DNA from: UBA6144 sp964399165
GTDB lineage: Bacteria; Bdellovibrionota; Bacteriovoracia; Bacteriovoracales; Bacteriovoracaceae
NCBI GenBank assembly: GCA_964399165.1
Contig: CAYNPO010000010.1
Coordinates: 58,976-122,975, forward strand
Length of the DNA stretch: 64,000 nucleotides
Direction: 5' to 3'
Shown: positions 7,977 to 15,613 of the stretch, piece by piece
Numbering within the stretch: position 1 is the stretch's first letter
Layout: each line of letters begins with the position of its first letter
The notes under the pieces: generated by a model
Told to the model about the DNA's origin: nothing
Databases searched by the model: none
What the model saw: only the letters and a program-made list of their open reading frames with translations
Made by a program: the position numbers and the translations under genes

Positions 7977-8339
7977 TCAGCTAACCTTGAGCTTTCCTAA
8001 AAGACTCTCTCCGTGTGAGAGAAACTTTTTGGCGACGGAGTAAACCCGCTCCGCGATTTCCTCTTTGTAGGTGTGTGAGCTGTCATTGCGAGCTTCGAGA
8101 AACTCAAACCAGAGATCGGGTTCTGCAATTATGCCCTGAGAAGCCATTTCACGGATGATTGCCTTGGGGGCCGACGATGAGGAGCCCATGACCTTCTTGG
8201 CTGTCTTCCAGGAAAGTTCCACGCAAAACTCAAATCGCTGAATCGTGGCGTCACGGTTAAGATCAGTTTTCTCGCTACTAAGAGCGATTTTCAAAGCAGC
8301 GAGGGCTTTTTCTAATTCTATCCAACTCGGATTATTCAA
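7977..8339 (-). CDS. hepT: HepT-type HEPN toxin
   Basis: The 120-residue all-helical protein belongs to the HI0074/HepT HEPN group. The catalytic motif is intact: R-N-D-S-S-H-T-Y near residues 89-96 gives R-x4-H-x-Y, in which R and H form the RNase site and Y is the residue modified by MntA. It lies upstream of and adjacent to the nucleotidyltransferase in one operon, the usual order. The start codon is only 16 bases beyond a tRNA-His terminator, so the promoter must be within or just after that hairpin, or transcription reads through from the tRNA. Confidence 0.85.
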   Translation of the reverse strand: MNNPSWIELEKALAALKIALSSEKTDLNRDATIQRFEFCVELSWKTAKKVMGSSSSAPKAIIREMASQGIIAEPDLWFEFLEARNDSSHTYKEEIAERVYSVAKKFLSHGESLLGKLKVS

Positions 8340-8354
8340 AGAGACCTCATAAAA

Positions 8355-8379
8355 AAGCCCCGTGGGTTAAACGGGGCTT
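8355..8379. terminator. Bidirectional hairpin terminator beside tRNA-His
   Basis: A perfect 9-bp stem (AAGCCCCGT with ACGGGGCTT) with a 7-base loop is flanked by A residues on one side and T residues on the other, so it can terminate in both directions. It lies between the tRNA gene and hepT. Confidence 0.8.
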
Positions 8380-8425
8380 TCTTCGGCGGCTTACTTCTTG
8401 CGAAGCTCCTCGCTAACTAGAAAAG

Positions 8426-8502
8426 TGGGGTGGCCGATGGGACTCGAACCCACGACAACCAGAATCACAATCTGGCGCTCTACCGACTGAACTACGGCCA
8501 CC
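8426..8502 (-). tRNA. tRNA-His (anticodon GTG)
   Basis: The minus strand folds into a full cloverleaf: acceptor GTGGCCG with CGGCCAC, a D arm with AGTTCAGTCGGTAGAGC, an anticodon arm with loop TTGTGAT (anticodon GTG), and a T arm with GGTTCGAGTCC. An extra G at position -1 faces C73, the identity element of tRNA-His. The CCA end is encoded (8428-8426). Confidence 0.97.
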
Positions 8503-8606
8503 ACAAAAGAGCCCATTTTTACCGCGTCGCAGTGCAAAAGGTCAAGAAAAGCCTGAAAACAAAGGCGTGTTTGACCCGGTCGACCCCCTGCGCGGATAAT
8601 AAAATC

Positions 8607-9209
8607 ATGCGGAAAACCCTCGTTCTTATGGGCCTGGTGGCCTTTACTCCCGTCATTCATGCTCAGCAGGTGGGGACTACATCGATGCCTCTAACGGGCT
8701 CGGGCCGCTTGGGCGTGGAAGCTGGTGGCTACTTGAACCGCGGAGCGGGCAGTGGGATGTTGGCGCGCTATATTGGGGCACTGGACTCCGAGACTGCTTT
8801 TGAAGTGGGCTTGGGGGGCGCCACGGGCGCGCATGGAGCACGGGCCTTGGGCATGTTCCGGCGGCGTTTAATGGCCGAAGACATGACGTGGCCATCACTG
8901 GCCATGCGCGGTGGTTTTGAGTCTTACGGGGACGAGTCGTCCAGACGGCGTAACGCCGTAGGTGGTGGGCCGTTGCTGAGCAAGGGCTTCGCGGCGTCGG
9001 GCCAAGAGTTCTATGCGTTCCTGCACCCCACGGCGAAGATCGGCCTGGAGGACGACTCCAACGAGTTCGTGTGGGTGAATGAGGCGGCCCTTGGCGTGAA
9101 CACCCTCTTGCCCACCGAGACCGCCATGGTAGCTTCCTTGGAGATGAACGTGGGCCTCACCAACGCCGCTAGCTCCCTCATGGTCGGCATCGCCACGGAC
9201 TTCGAATGA
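8607..9209 (+). CDS. Secreted protein of unknown function, possible outer-membrane barrel
   Basis: The 200-residue protein has a signal peptide ending in V-I-H-A at about residue 19. The mature part is glycine-rich with alternating hydrophobic strands and ends in T-D-F-E, reminiscent of small outer-membrane barrels, but the C-terminal residue is not aromatic. I do not recognise a family. The open frame extends upstream into the antisense of tRNA-His; I start at 8607 because this gives a proper signal peptide. The stop overlaps the next start (ATGA), which couples it to the HAD hydrolase. Confidence 0.65.
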   Translation: MRKTLVLMGLVAFTPVIHAQQVGTTSMPLTGSGRLGVEAGGYLNRGAGSGMLARYIGALDSETAFEVGLGGATGAHGARALGMFRRRLMAEDMTWPSLAMRGGFESYGDESSRRRNAVGGGPLLSKGFAASGQEFYAFLHPTAKIGLEDDSNEFVWVNEAALGVNTLLPTETAMVASLEMNVGLTNAASSLMVGIATDFE

Positions 9210-9934
9210 TCAAGATCGTCTTCTCGGACTTCGACGGGACCCTCACCCTTGAGAACCGCGCGCTCACGCCGGAATTCTTCGAGATCCTGGGCCACGTGGC
9301 CAAGCACGGCCAAGAGTTGGTGATCGTCTCCGGACGCTCGTTGTCCTGGGGGCACTTTCTGCTGACCCACTTCCCCCAGTTGAACGCCGTGATCATGGAA
9401 GGGGGCGGCGTGATTCTCACCCGCAACAAGCAGAATGACGTCGATGAGCATCTCCTGGTGGAAGACGCCATCGTCCAGGAGCTTGAAGGCGTGACGGAGG
9501 AGCTGTTGCGGCTCTTCCCGCGCACGCCGCTGTCAGCCGACTCCTTCGGACGTAAAACCGACCGGGCCATCGAGTTCGAGCTGATGGCCGACGAGGACAT
9601 CCAGCAAGTCCTCTCGTTTTTTAAGACGCGCAAAGTTCGTTATTCAAAGTCCAACGTGCACATCAACTTTTGGTGCGGTGAGATTTCCAAATACGGGGGC
9701 GTGAAGCGCTTTTTGGAGTTGTTTCGCCCCAACGTGGCCATGCAAGACGCCATTTTCTTCGGAGACGCCCCCAACGACCAAAGCATGTTCCAGCTGTTTC
9801 CTAACTCCGTGGGCGTGGCGAACATCGCCCGGTGCTTGGACCGACTTGAGCACAAACCCCGGCTGGTGTTGACCGGCAAGGAAAACGAGGGGCCGTCGGG
9901 CGTGTTGAACCATCTCCGCGCGCTCGCTCGTTAG
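9206..9934 (+). CDS. HAD superfamily (type IIB) hydrolase
   Basis: The 242-residue protein has the HAD motifs in order: motif I D-F-D-G-T-L-T with the nucleophile Asp at about residue 8, motif II S-G-R near residue 43, a motif III lysine (K-Y-G-G-V-K-R) in the third quarter, and motif IV G-D-A-P-N-D-Q-S-M-F near residue 191. The type IIB cap resembles Cof-like and mannosyl-3-phosphoglycerate phosphatases, so a sugar phosphate is a plausible substrate. Its last four bases overlap the convergent gene on the other strand. Confidence 0.85.
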   Translation: MIKIVFSDFDGTLTLENRALTPEFFEILGHVAKHGQELVIVSGRSLSWGHFLLTHFPQLNAVIMEGGGVILTRNKQNDVDEHLLVEDAIVQELEGVTEELLRLFPRTPLSADSFGRKTDRAIEFELMADEDIQQVLSFFKTRKVRYSKSNVHINFWCGEISKYGGVKRFLELFRPNVAMQDAIFFGDAPNDQSMFQLFPNSVGVANIARCLDRLEHKPRLVLTGKENEGPSGVLNHLRALAR

Positions 9935-10191
9935 TCCATCGTTTCAGCTTCCGGATCACCCTCGTCCACCGCCCACTCATCCTCGAACACGGCGTCGTTG
10001 GCTTCCTCCGCTTGGATGTCGTACTCCATGTCGTCACCCACCCGGTCGTCGGTTTCCGTGTCACCGTAGACGGGGCCCTGGTAGATCATGGTGTCGGGAG
10101 CGGGGCGCTTGGGTGGGTCATGCTTCTGGATGGCCGCCACCGTGAGCGCGATGCAGGCGAGGATGAAAAGCGGGAGTTTCATGACGTTCAT
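9931..10191 (-). CDS. Small acidic secreted protein
   Basis: The 86-residue protein starts with an N-terminal hydrophobic stretch (K-L-P-L-F-I-L-A-C-I-A-L-T-V-A-A), followed by a very acidic tail rich in D and E with no cysteines except the one in the leader. The ATG at 10191 is chosen because AGGAGG lies five bases upstream. It could be a signal peptide or an uncleaved membrane anchor. I recognise no family. Confidence 0.6.
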   Translation of the reverse strand: MNVMKLPLFILACIALTVAAIQKHDPPKRPAPDTMIYQGPVYGDTETDDRVGDDMEYDIQAEEANDAVFEDEWAVDEGDPEAETMD

Positions 10192-10288
10192 GGACACCTC
10201 CTGTGCTTCACCGAAGGTAGGGCCAAATGGCGTCCCACGGGACTGGCGAGGCCCGTGCGAGATTGTTTGTCGAGGATTTATGAAAAGC

Positions 10289-11365
10289 TCAACCGACCCA
10301 GGTGGTTAGCCGTTTCTCAATCAGGGATTCGACATCGGAGGGTTGCACGCCCAACACGTTCCTGAGCCAATCGCGCAGGTCCTCGCCCAGTGGGGCGCGG
10401 TAGAGGGTGGGACGGTCGGGGTCTGGATAGGGTAGGCGCAACGCCAGGGCATGCAGCGCCTGCCGCGGGATCTGCATCTTGGCGTGGTCCTCTTCGGTGG
10501 CGAGCTTGTCTTTGAAGCGCATGAACACGCCAGGGTCGCCGTTGTAGAGCTTGTCCCCCAGCAAGGGGTAGCCGTGCTCGGCCGCGTGCAGCCGGATCTG
10601 GTGCTGGCGCCCCGTCTTCGGGAAGGCCAAAGCGAGCACGTAGCCGTCTTTCTCCAGCAGGAGCTCGAAGGTGGTTTCGGCCTCACGACCCTCGGAGGAG
10701 TTCTCCGGGAACGTCCGTTGCATACCCCGGGGTGGGCCTTCGCGGTCCCCCATGCGCTCCATGGCGGTGTAAGGCATGGGCCGCGCGCCCTCACGCTTGT
10801 GGGCGATGAGGAAGTAACACTTGCGGACCAGGTCGTCCTCGAACATGCGTCCCACGAGCTGGGCGGCTTCCGGGGTTTTTCCCAGGAGCAGAAGTCCGCT
10901 CGTCTCGCGGTCCAGGCGGTGGATGGAGTGGATGATGCGGTCATGGATGGTGCCGAACCAGGTGGTGGCCACGTAGAAGAGGTGGCGGCCGGCCGGGTGG
11001 GTGGTCATGAAGGCGGGCTTGTGGCAGGCGATCAGGCGCTCGTCCTCGTACACCACCACGGGCTCCTCGGTGAGTTCCAGGGGCTTCCCGTGCCACTCCT
11101 CGTCCTCCAGGACGTGGGTGTTGTGGGTGATGATGCTGACTTCCTCGCCGTGGTGGACCTTGGCGGAGGCCTTGTGGGGCGGGGTGCGCCCGGAGATGTG
11201 GACCTCGCCTTTCTCGACCTTCTTCTTGATGAATTCACGTGAGAGCGTGGGCATGTAAAGCTGAACGAAGGCATCCAGGCGCATGCCTTCGTGCTTTGGC
11301 TCCACGGGGTGGGTGACCACGTACTTGTCAGAGCGGAAGCTCTTCTTCTTCTCCGGGTTGGCCAT
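10289..11365 (-). CDS. RluA/RluD-family RNA pseudouridine synthase
   Basis: The 358-residue protein has an N-terminal S4 RNA-binding domain (residues 25-90, R-L-D-A-F-V-Q and K-G-E-V-H-I-S-G) and a pseudouridine synthase domain with the catalytic aspartate in H-R-L-D-R-E-T-S-G-L-L-L near residue 149. It also carries the substrate motif T-G-R-Q-H-Q-I-R-L-H-A near residue 249. RluD-type enzymes modify rRNA, usually 23S; the exact site cannot be read from sequence. A cysteine-poor insertion of about 25 residues (E-R-M-G-D-R-E-G-P-P) is unusual. It begins six bases after the prkA stop and is probably cotranscribed with it. Confidence 0.9.
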   Translation of the reverse strand: MANPEKKKSFRSDKYVVTHPVEPKHEGMRLDAFVQLYMPTLSREFIKKKVEKGEVHISGRTPPHKASAKVHHGEEVSIITHNTHVLEDEEWHGKPLELTEEPVVVYEDERLIACHKPAFMTTHPAGRHLFYVATTWFGTIHDRIIHSIHRLDRETSGLLLLGKTPEAAQLVGRMFEDDLVRKCYFLIAHKREGARPMPYTAMERMGDREGPPRGMQRTFPENSSEGREAETTFELLLEKDGYVLALAFPKTGRQHQIRLHAAEHGYPLLGDKLYNGDPGVFMRFKDKLATEEDHAKMQIPRQALHALALRLPYPDPDRPTLYRAPLGEDLRDWLRNVLGVQPSDVESLIEKRLTTWVG

Positions 11366-11371
11366 GGCCCC

Positions 11372-13570
11372 TCAGGCTGCGCCGGGGTACCGCTTCTGAA
11401 GCAGGTGCTGCAGCAGGGCGATGGCGCCGGCGCGCGAGTAGCCATGGCGCTCCTGCATGCCCCGCAGGATGCCTGTGATCAGCGCGCGGTTCTCGGGGTT
11501 CAGTGAAGTGGAAGGCTTGCCGTCGTGCTCCTCCTGGAGGAACAGCACCAGGTTCTTGCCCACTTTGCCGATATTCTTCGCCTGCTCCTTGCGGAAGCTC
11601 TCTTGCAGCAGGCGCACGATGTCCGCGAATACCACGCTGTAGACGATGGGCTTGCCGGGGTTGTCCAGGGCGAAGGCTCCCAGGCGTGAGATGAGGTTGG
11701 AGCGGAAGCGCTCCGGGGCGTCGGAGAGGCCCACGTTACCCTCGAATTCCTTGATGAAGAAAGCGTCCGGCGCCTCGAACTTGCCCGTAACGTTGTTCTT
11801 GACCTTCTCCCCCTTGATGAGGGCGCTCGCCTGCACGACGTAACGGGAGATGTACTCCTCGTAACTGCGGTCGTCGACCATGCCCAGTGACGCGCGGACC
11901 TCGCTGTCCAGCTGGTCCAACTGCATCTCGGCCACCATGGCCACGTGGGCGGAGGGGTTGTGGTAGTCGCCCTGGGAGGTGATGTTCAGGAAATCGTACT
12001 CCTGTTTGCGCTCGCCCAGGTTGCCCAGGGCCTCCAGCACCTCCACGAATGTGATGTGCTTGTGCTGGTCGGCGATGTCGTAGAGGAACTGTTTCACCTC
12101 ACGGGGAGACATGCCGAACTTGCCCTCGTACATGCTGTCGTTCTCGTATTCCCGCGCCACGTCCTCAATGTGCTGCTTGAGCAGCTGGCGGGACTCGCCG
12201 TCCAGGTGCTCAGGGGTGGCGCCGGTGGCGTAAAGGCGGGCTTTTTCGAGAGGGGAGAGATCTTCCGCAATTTTCCCGAGCCGCTCGTCGCGGTAGTTGC
12301 GGGCGGAAGGGGCGCGCATGCGGCTCATCACGCTCCACAGGCACATGGCCTCCAGGGCATGGGGCTCGAAGCGGGCGTGGGCGGCCACGTGGCGGACCTG
12401 CTCCTGGTAGATGCGCTCCTCGTCCCGGTAGCTCATGAGGTAGGGCACGCGGATGAAAGTGAAGCGCCCCTTGAAGCTGTTGAAATCCGGGTGCTGCTTG
12501 AAAGCGGAGAAGTGGATCTCGTTGGAAGAGCCGATGAAGAAGATGTCCAGCTCGGTGAGGATGCCCTGGATGTTGATGGTCTTGGACTCCATGGTCATCA
12601 GCAGGTACTTGAAGGTGTCCAGCGGGCGCTTGAGCAGGTCGGAGAACTCCAGGATGCCGCGGGCGGCGAGCACCGCCTCCCCGGACATGCTGAAAAGGTT
12701 CAACGACTGCAGCGAGGGGGGTAGGGAGGCCAGGCGCCGGTCCATGGTGATCTGCTGCATCTGCGCGTCCACGTGCAGCTGGGGTTCGATGGTGGTGGCC
12801 CCGCGGGAGTAGCGGCGGTTGATCAGCAAGCGCTCCACGCGGATGTACTTGTACACGTCCTCGTGGTTGCCCTTGTGGTTTTTCAAGAGGGCGTCGTAGA
12901 TCAAGCGGTTTCTCTGGGAGAGGTCCCCGTTCCAGAGATAGGTTTTCTTGACGTTCTCCAGGGCGGCTGGATCGCGGCCTAGGGCCTTCTCGATCAGGCG
13001 GTGGCGCGCGGCCTGGGGGATCAGCAGGAGGGGATGGTCCTTGAGTTCCGAGGGGAGGATGGCGCTGACGTCTTTGTCTTCCAGATAGGCGTAGGTCGCC
13101 AGATGGCGGTCGCCGGTGGCCGAGGAGAGCCCCAGGCTCCCTTTTGTGAACTGGTCGATGGGAAAGACCCAACTGAAGGTCCAAAGGGCGCCGGCGTCTT
13201 CCGCGGCGTATTCCTCGGCCGCGAGCATGATCTTCTTGATGAGGCTGGATTTGGAGGAACCGTTGGGGCCGACCAGCAGGATGAACTTGTTGTTGAAACC
13301 CTCTTCGATGAAGTTCTTCAAGGCCTGGTAGATGCGGTTTTGCACGCGCACCTGGCCGTGCACCGGGGGCGCGTCCGGATGGTCCTTGAGGAAGAGGTTC
13401 CAGGCGCCGTCGGCGGCCTTTCCGAAATGGTCGAACATGTCCTTGAGGTACATGCCCGTGGGCCGTAGCTCGCGCGCGGGATTTTCCGCGAAGAGCTTCA
13501 TGTACTCGTCGAACGAGCGCACGTGCCCGAAGCGTCCTTGGTCCACATTTACTTCTTCAATCCATTTCAT
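11372..13570 (-). CDS. prkA: PrkA/YeaG-family serine protein kinase
   Basis: The 732-residue protein has the PrkA AAA domain, with Walker A G-P-N-G-S-S-K-S at residues 101-108 and a sensor-like D-I-F-F-I-G-S-S-N-E segment. The C-terminal PrkA kinase-like domain follows (Y-I-S-R-Y-V-V-Q-A-S and the V-G-L-S-D-A-P-E-R-F-R region). PrkA homologues act in stress and stationary-phase physiology; recent work on some homologues favours an AAA protease role, so kinase is the family name rather than a proven activity. It is longer than the typical 640-690 residues. The usual partners YeaH and SpoVR are absent nearby. I start at ATG 13570; the frame is open further upstream, but the extension overlaps the divergent gene. 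Confidence 0.9.
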   Translation of the reverse strand: MKWIEEVNVDQGRFGHVRSFDEYMKLFAENPARELRPTGMYLKDMFDHFGKAADGAWNLFLKDHPDAPPVHGQVRVQNRIYQALKNFIEEGFNNKFILLVGPNGSSKSSLIKKIMLAAEEYAAEDAGALWTFSWVFPIDQFTKGSLGLSSATGDRHLATYAYLEDKDVSAILPSELKDHPLLLIPQAARHRLIEKALGRDPAALENVKKTYLWNGDLSQRNRLIYDALLKNHKGNHEDVYKYIRVERLLINRRYSRGATTIEPQLHVDAQMQQITMDRRLASLPPSLQSLNLFSMSGEAVLAARGILEFSDLLKRPLDTFKYLLMTMESKTINIQGILTELDIFFIGSSNEIHFSAFKQHPDFNSFKGRFTFIRVPYLMSYRDEERIYQEQVRHVAAHARFEPHALEAMCLWSVMSRMRAPSARNYRDERLGKIAEDLSPLEKARLYATGATPEHLDGESRQLLKQHIEDVAREYENDSMYEGKFGMSPREVKQFLYDIADQHKHITFVEVLEALGNLGERKQEYDFLNITSQGDYHNPSAHVAMVAEMQLDQLDSEVRASLGMVDDRSYEEYISRYVVQASALIKGEKVKNNVTGKFEAPDAFFIKEFEGNVGLSDAPERFRSNLISRLGAFALDNPGKPIVYSVVFADIVRLLQESFRKEQAKNIGKVGKNLVLFLQEEHDGKPSTSLNPENRALITGILRGMQERHGYSRAGAIALLQHLLQKRYPGAA

Positions 13571-13583
13571 ATAGCCTGATCCC

Positions 13584-14837
13584 GTGACGACAGCGAAGGG
13601 CCCATCCCTCCCTCCCAGTATAACGAGGATCACGCTTTTCTTCGCCCTGGGCGCGGGCCTGGCCCTTTTGGCCGTATGGCTCCTGTGGAATCCCCCTCTC
13701 TCCTGGCGCTCCAAGGAGGATAAGGCCCCCGAGCGCTTTACGGAAACGGTCCTGTCGGCCATGCCCGCCCTGGTCCAGCGCTGGAGGGAAGGGGACTTGG
13801 AAGGACATTACGGCACTTCGCGCTGGAACTGCCCCGAGCTCCCCGCCAACCCGGCCGTGGCGCCGGGGTTTTTCCAGTGCAACCCCCATTACCTTGAGTG
13901 CTGGGCGCGGGGACTCGCCGGCGCACCTCCCTTCATCGAAACCGGCAGTGGCGAGGACAAGCGCCGGGTGAGGCTCAAGGCCGTGCATCCCGAGGAACCG
14001 CTTTTCGGCAAAGGTCCGAGACATGGGCGCTGGATCACCCGCGCCGGCGAGGGCAAGCCCGCACTCCCCGTCTCGGGCCTGTGGGTGGAGTTGGAAGTGG
14101 AAGGCCAGGCGGGTTCATGGCCCGTGGTATTGGAAGACTGCCGCGGCGTCCCCCTGGAAGAGCGGCGCTACTCCTATGGACCGCGCCCCGAGCGCCATGA
14201 GCGCGTGGTGGAGATGGACTGGGACAACGAAGGTCGCAGGCTCTTCATCGACAAGTACCTCGTCTCACGCGCCGACCTGAATCAGTGGATCCTCGCCATG
14301 AAACCTGAGGGCGTGGTTCCCGAGGCCGATCCGCTCCGCTGGCCTTTACCGGCCGTCGGTCTGACTCCCGCCCAACAAACCGCTTTCTGCGCCTGGCACG
14401 GCAAGCGCCGCCTGGACGCCCACCTCTGGGATGCGGCCACCATGCTACCCGGCTCTCCCTCCCGCCCTTTTCCTGATTTCGTTGTGAAGCCCTGGCTCCC
14501 CTGGACCCGCGACCGCCGCGGCACTTTCTTCGAAGCCGCCGGCGCCAATCCCGACTGGGCCCCCCGTTCATCGGACTGTGCCTTGGCCCACGTGGGTGAG
14601 TGCGAAGGGAAGTTTCCCTACCGCCCGCACCAGAGCGATAACGTCGCCTGGAGCGGCGTCTACCACGTGTTGGGCGGGGAGCCCGAACGCTTCCGCAACG
14701 TGCTGGAGCCCACGCTCACCGTTCGCGCCTCCTCGCGGCGTTTGCCGGCGGCGTCTTCGGACCACCAGCTCGGGCGCCGCCGCGCGGATGATGGAAGCCC
14801 GGTGGGATTCCGTTGCTACCGGGAGGCGCTCCCATGA
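13584..14837 (+). CDS. Membrane-anchored FGE-sulfatase/SUMF1-like protein
   Basis: The 417-residue protein has one N-terminal membrane segment (residues 16-35, L-F-F-A-L-G-A-G-L-A-L-L-A-V-W-L-L) and an extracytoplasmic region. The last 220 residues resemble the FGE-sulfatase fold: F-I-D-K-Y-L-V-S-R-A-D-L-N-Q-W, then T-A-F-C-A-W-H-G-K-R-R-L-D-A-H-L-W, and a terminal G-S-P-V-G-F-R-C-Y-R-E. Many members of this fold are non-catalytic binding modules, and I do not see the paired active-site cysteines with confidence. The start is a GTG only 13 bases from the divergent prkA start. The stop overlaps the next gene (ATGA). Confidence 0.6.
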   Translation: MTTAKGPSLPPSITRITLFFALGAGLALLAVWLLWNPPLSWRSKEDKAPERFTETVLSAMPALVQRWREGDLEGHYGTSRWNCPELPANPAVAPGFFQCNPHYLECWARGLAGAPPFIETGSGEDKRRVRLKAVHPEEPLFGKGPRHGRWITRAGEGKPALPVSGLWVELEVEGQAGSWPVVLEDCRGVPLEERRYSYGPRPERHERVVEMDWDNEGRRLFIDKYLVSRADLNQWILAMKPEGVVPEADPLRWPLPAVGLTPAQQTAFCAWHGKRRLDAHLWDAATMLPGSPSRPFPDFVVKPWLPWTRDRRGTFFEAAGANPDWAPRSSDCALAHVGECEGKFPYRPHQSDNVAWSGVYHVLGGEPERFRNVLEPTLTVRASSRRLPAASSDHQLGRRRADDGSPVGFRCYREALP

Positions 14838-15613
14838 AGTGGTGGCCCCTTTTCCTCCCCGTCATGAGCATGGCCGCGGAGCTCGACCTTGGGCGGTTGG
14901 AGCAGCGTTGGCTCTCGGCCAGTTCTTTCGTCGAACGTCACCCCGGCTACAAGGACAACCAACCCCTGAAGCAGCCAGCCGGCACCTGGCAAATCCTCTT
15001 CGGCGTGGAACTCGCTGACCGGATCCCCGGAGACTCCCGACGCCACTGCGTGGCCGCGAAGATCCCGAACCCTGGGAACGCAGACGGCGCCCTGCGGGTT
15101 GTGGCCGTGGCCGCGGACCAGACATGCCAGGGCATGTGGGACGCAGCGGTGGTGGGTGAGATGGGTGGTCTCAGGAGCCTGCAATTCTCGCTTCAGGATC
15201 GGGCCGTGCGTTTATGGTGGACTCAAGGGAAAGAATCGCATTCCTGGGGCATGCGCCTGCCGGAGGTTTTGGGGGTGTTCCCTCTTTCACCCGTACCTGA
15301 CCGGGAAAGCGTGCCCGCGGTTTCCTCGGCCGTGGGTGAGTTGGGCGACGTCTATCCGGCCCGTCCATGCCGCTGGGACGACGGCTCCTGCAAGCGCTGT
15401 CGCTGGGGTGTTTACCGCGCCGTCGGCGACGAAGGCGACCAGTACTTCTGCGGGGTAGACCGCTGCGGTGAGGCACACATGCCCGCGTGTCCCCGTGGTA
15501 AACGCTGGCAGAAAAGCCGCGGGCCCTTCGGCTGCCGTGGCGACAACTCCCACGTGTTCTGCGGGAAAGGTCTTAAGGTTGAGTGCTCGGCAGGTCTGGC
15601 CCTCTGTCGCTAG
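14834..15613 (+). CDS. Secreted protein with Cys-rich C-terminus
   Basis: The 259-residue protein has a short signal peptide (M-K-W-W-P-L-F-L-P-V-M-S-M-A-A). The C-terminal 80 residues carry 12 cysteines in a spacing that suggests disulfide-linked repeats (C-R-W, C-K-R-C-R-W-G, F-C-G-V-D-R-C, then C-R-G and F-C-G-K). The order is start-coupled to the FGE-like gene, so the two products probably work together at the envelope. I do not recognise the family. The last 41 bases overlap the convergent lipoprotein gene. Confidence 0.65.
   Translation: MKWWPLFLPVMSMAAELDLGRLEQRWLSASSFVERHPGYKDNQPLKQPAGTWQILFGVELADRIPGDSRRHCVAAKIPNPGNADGALRVVAVAADQTCQGMWDAAVVGEMGGLRSLQFSLQDRAVRLWWTQGKESHSWGMRLPEVLGVFPLSPVPDRESVPAVSSAVGELGDVYPARPCRWDDGSCKRCRWGVYRAVGDEGDQYFCGVDRCGEAHMPACPRGKRWQKSRGPFGCRGDNSHVFCGKGLKVECSAGLALCR

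Noticed and set aside
8430..8606. N-terminal extension of the secreted protein gene into the tRNA-His region
   Set aside because: The extension is the antisense of the tRNA and would bury the signal peptide 59 residues inside the protein.
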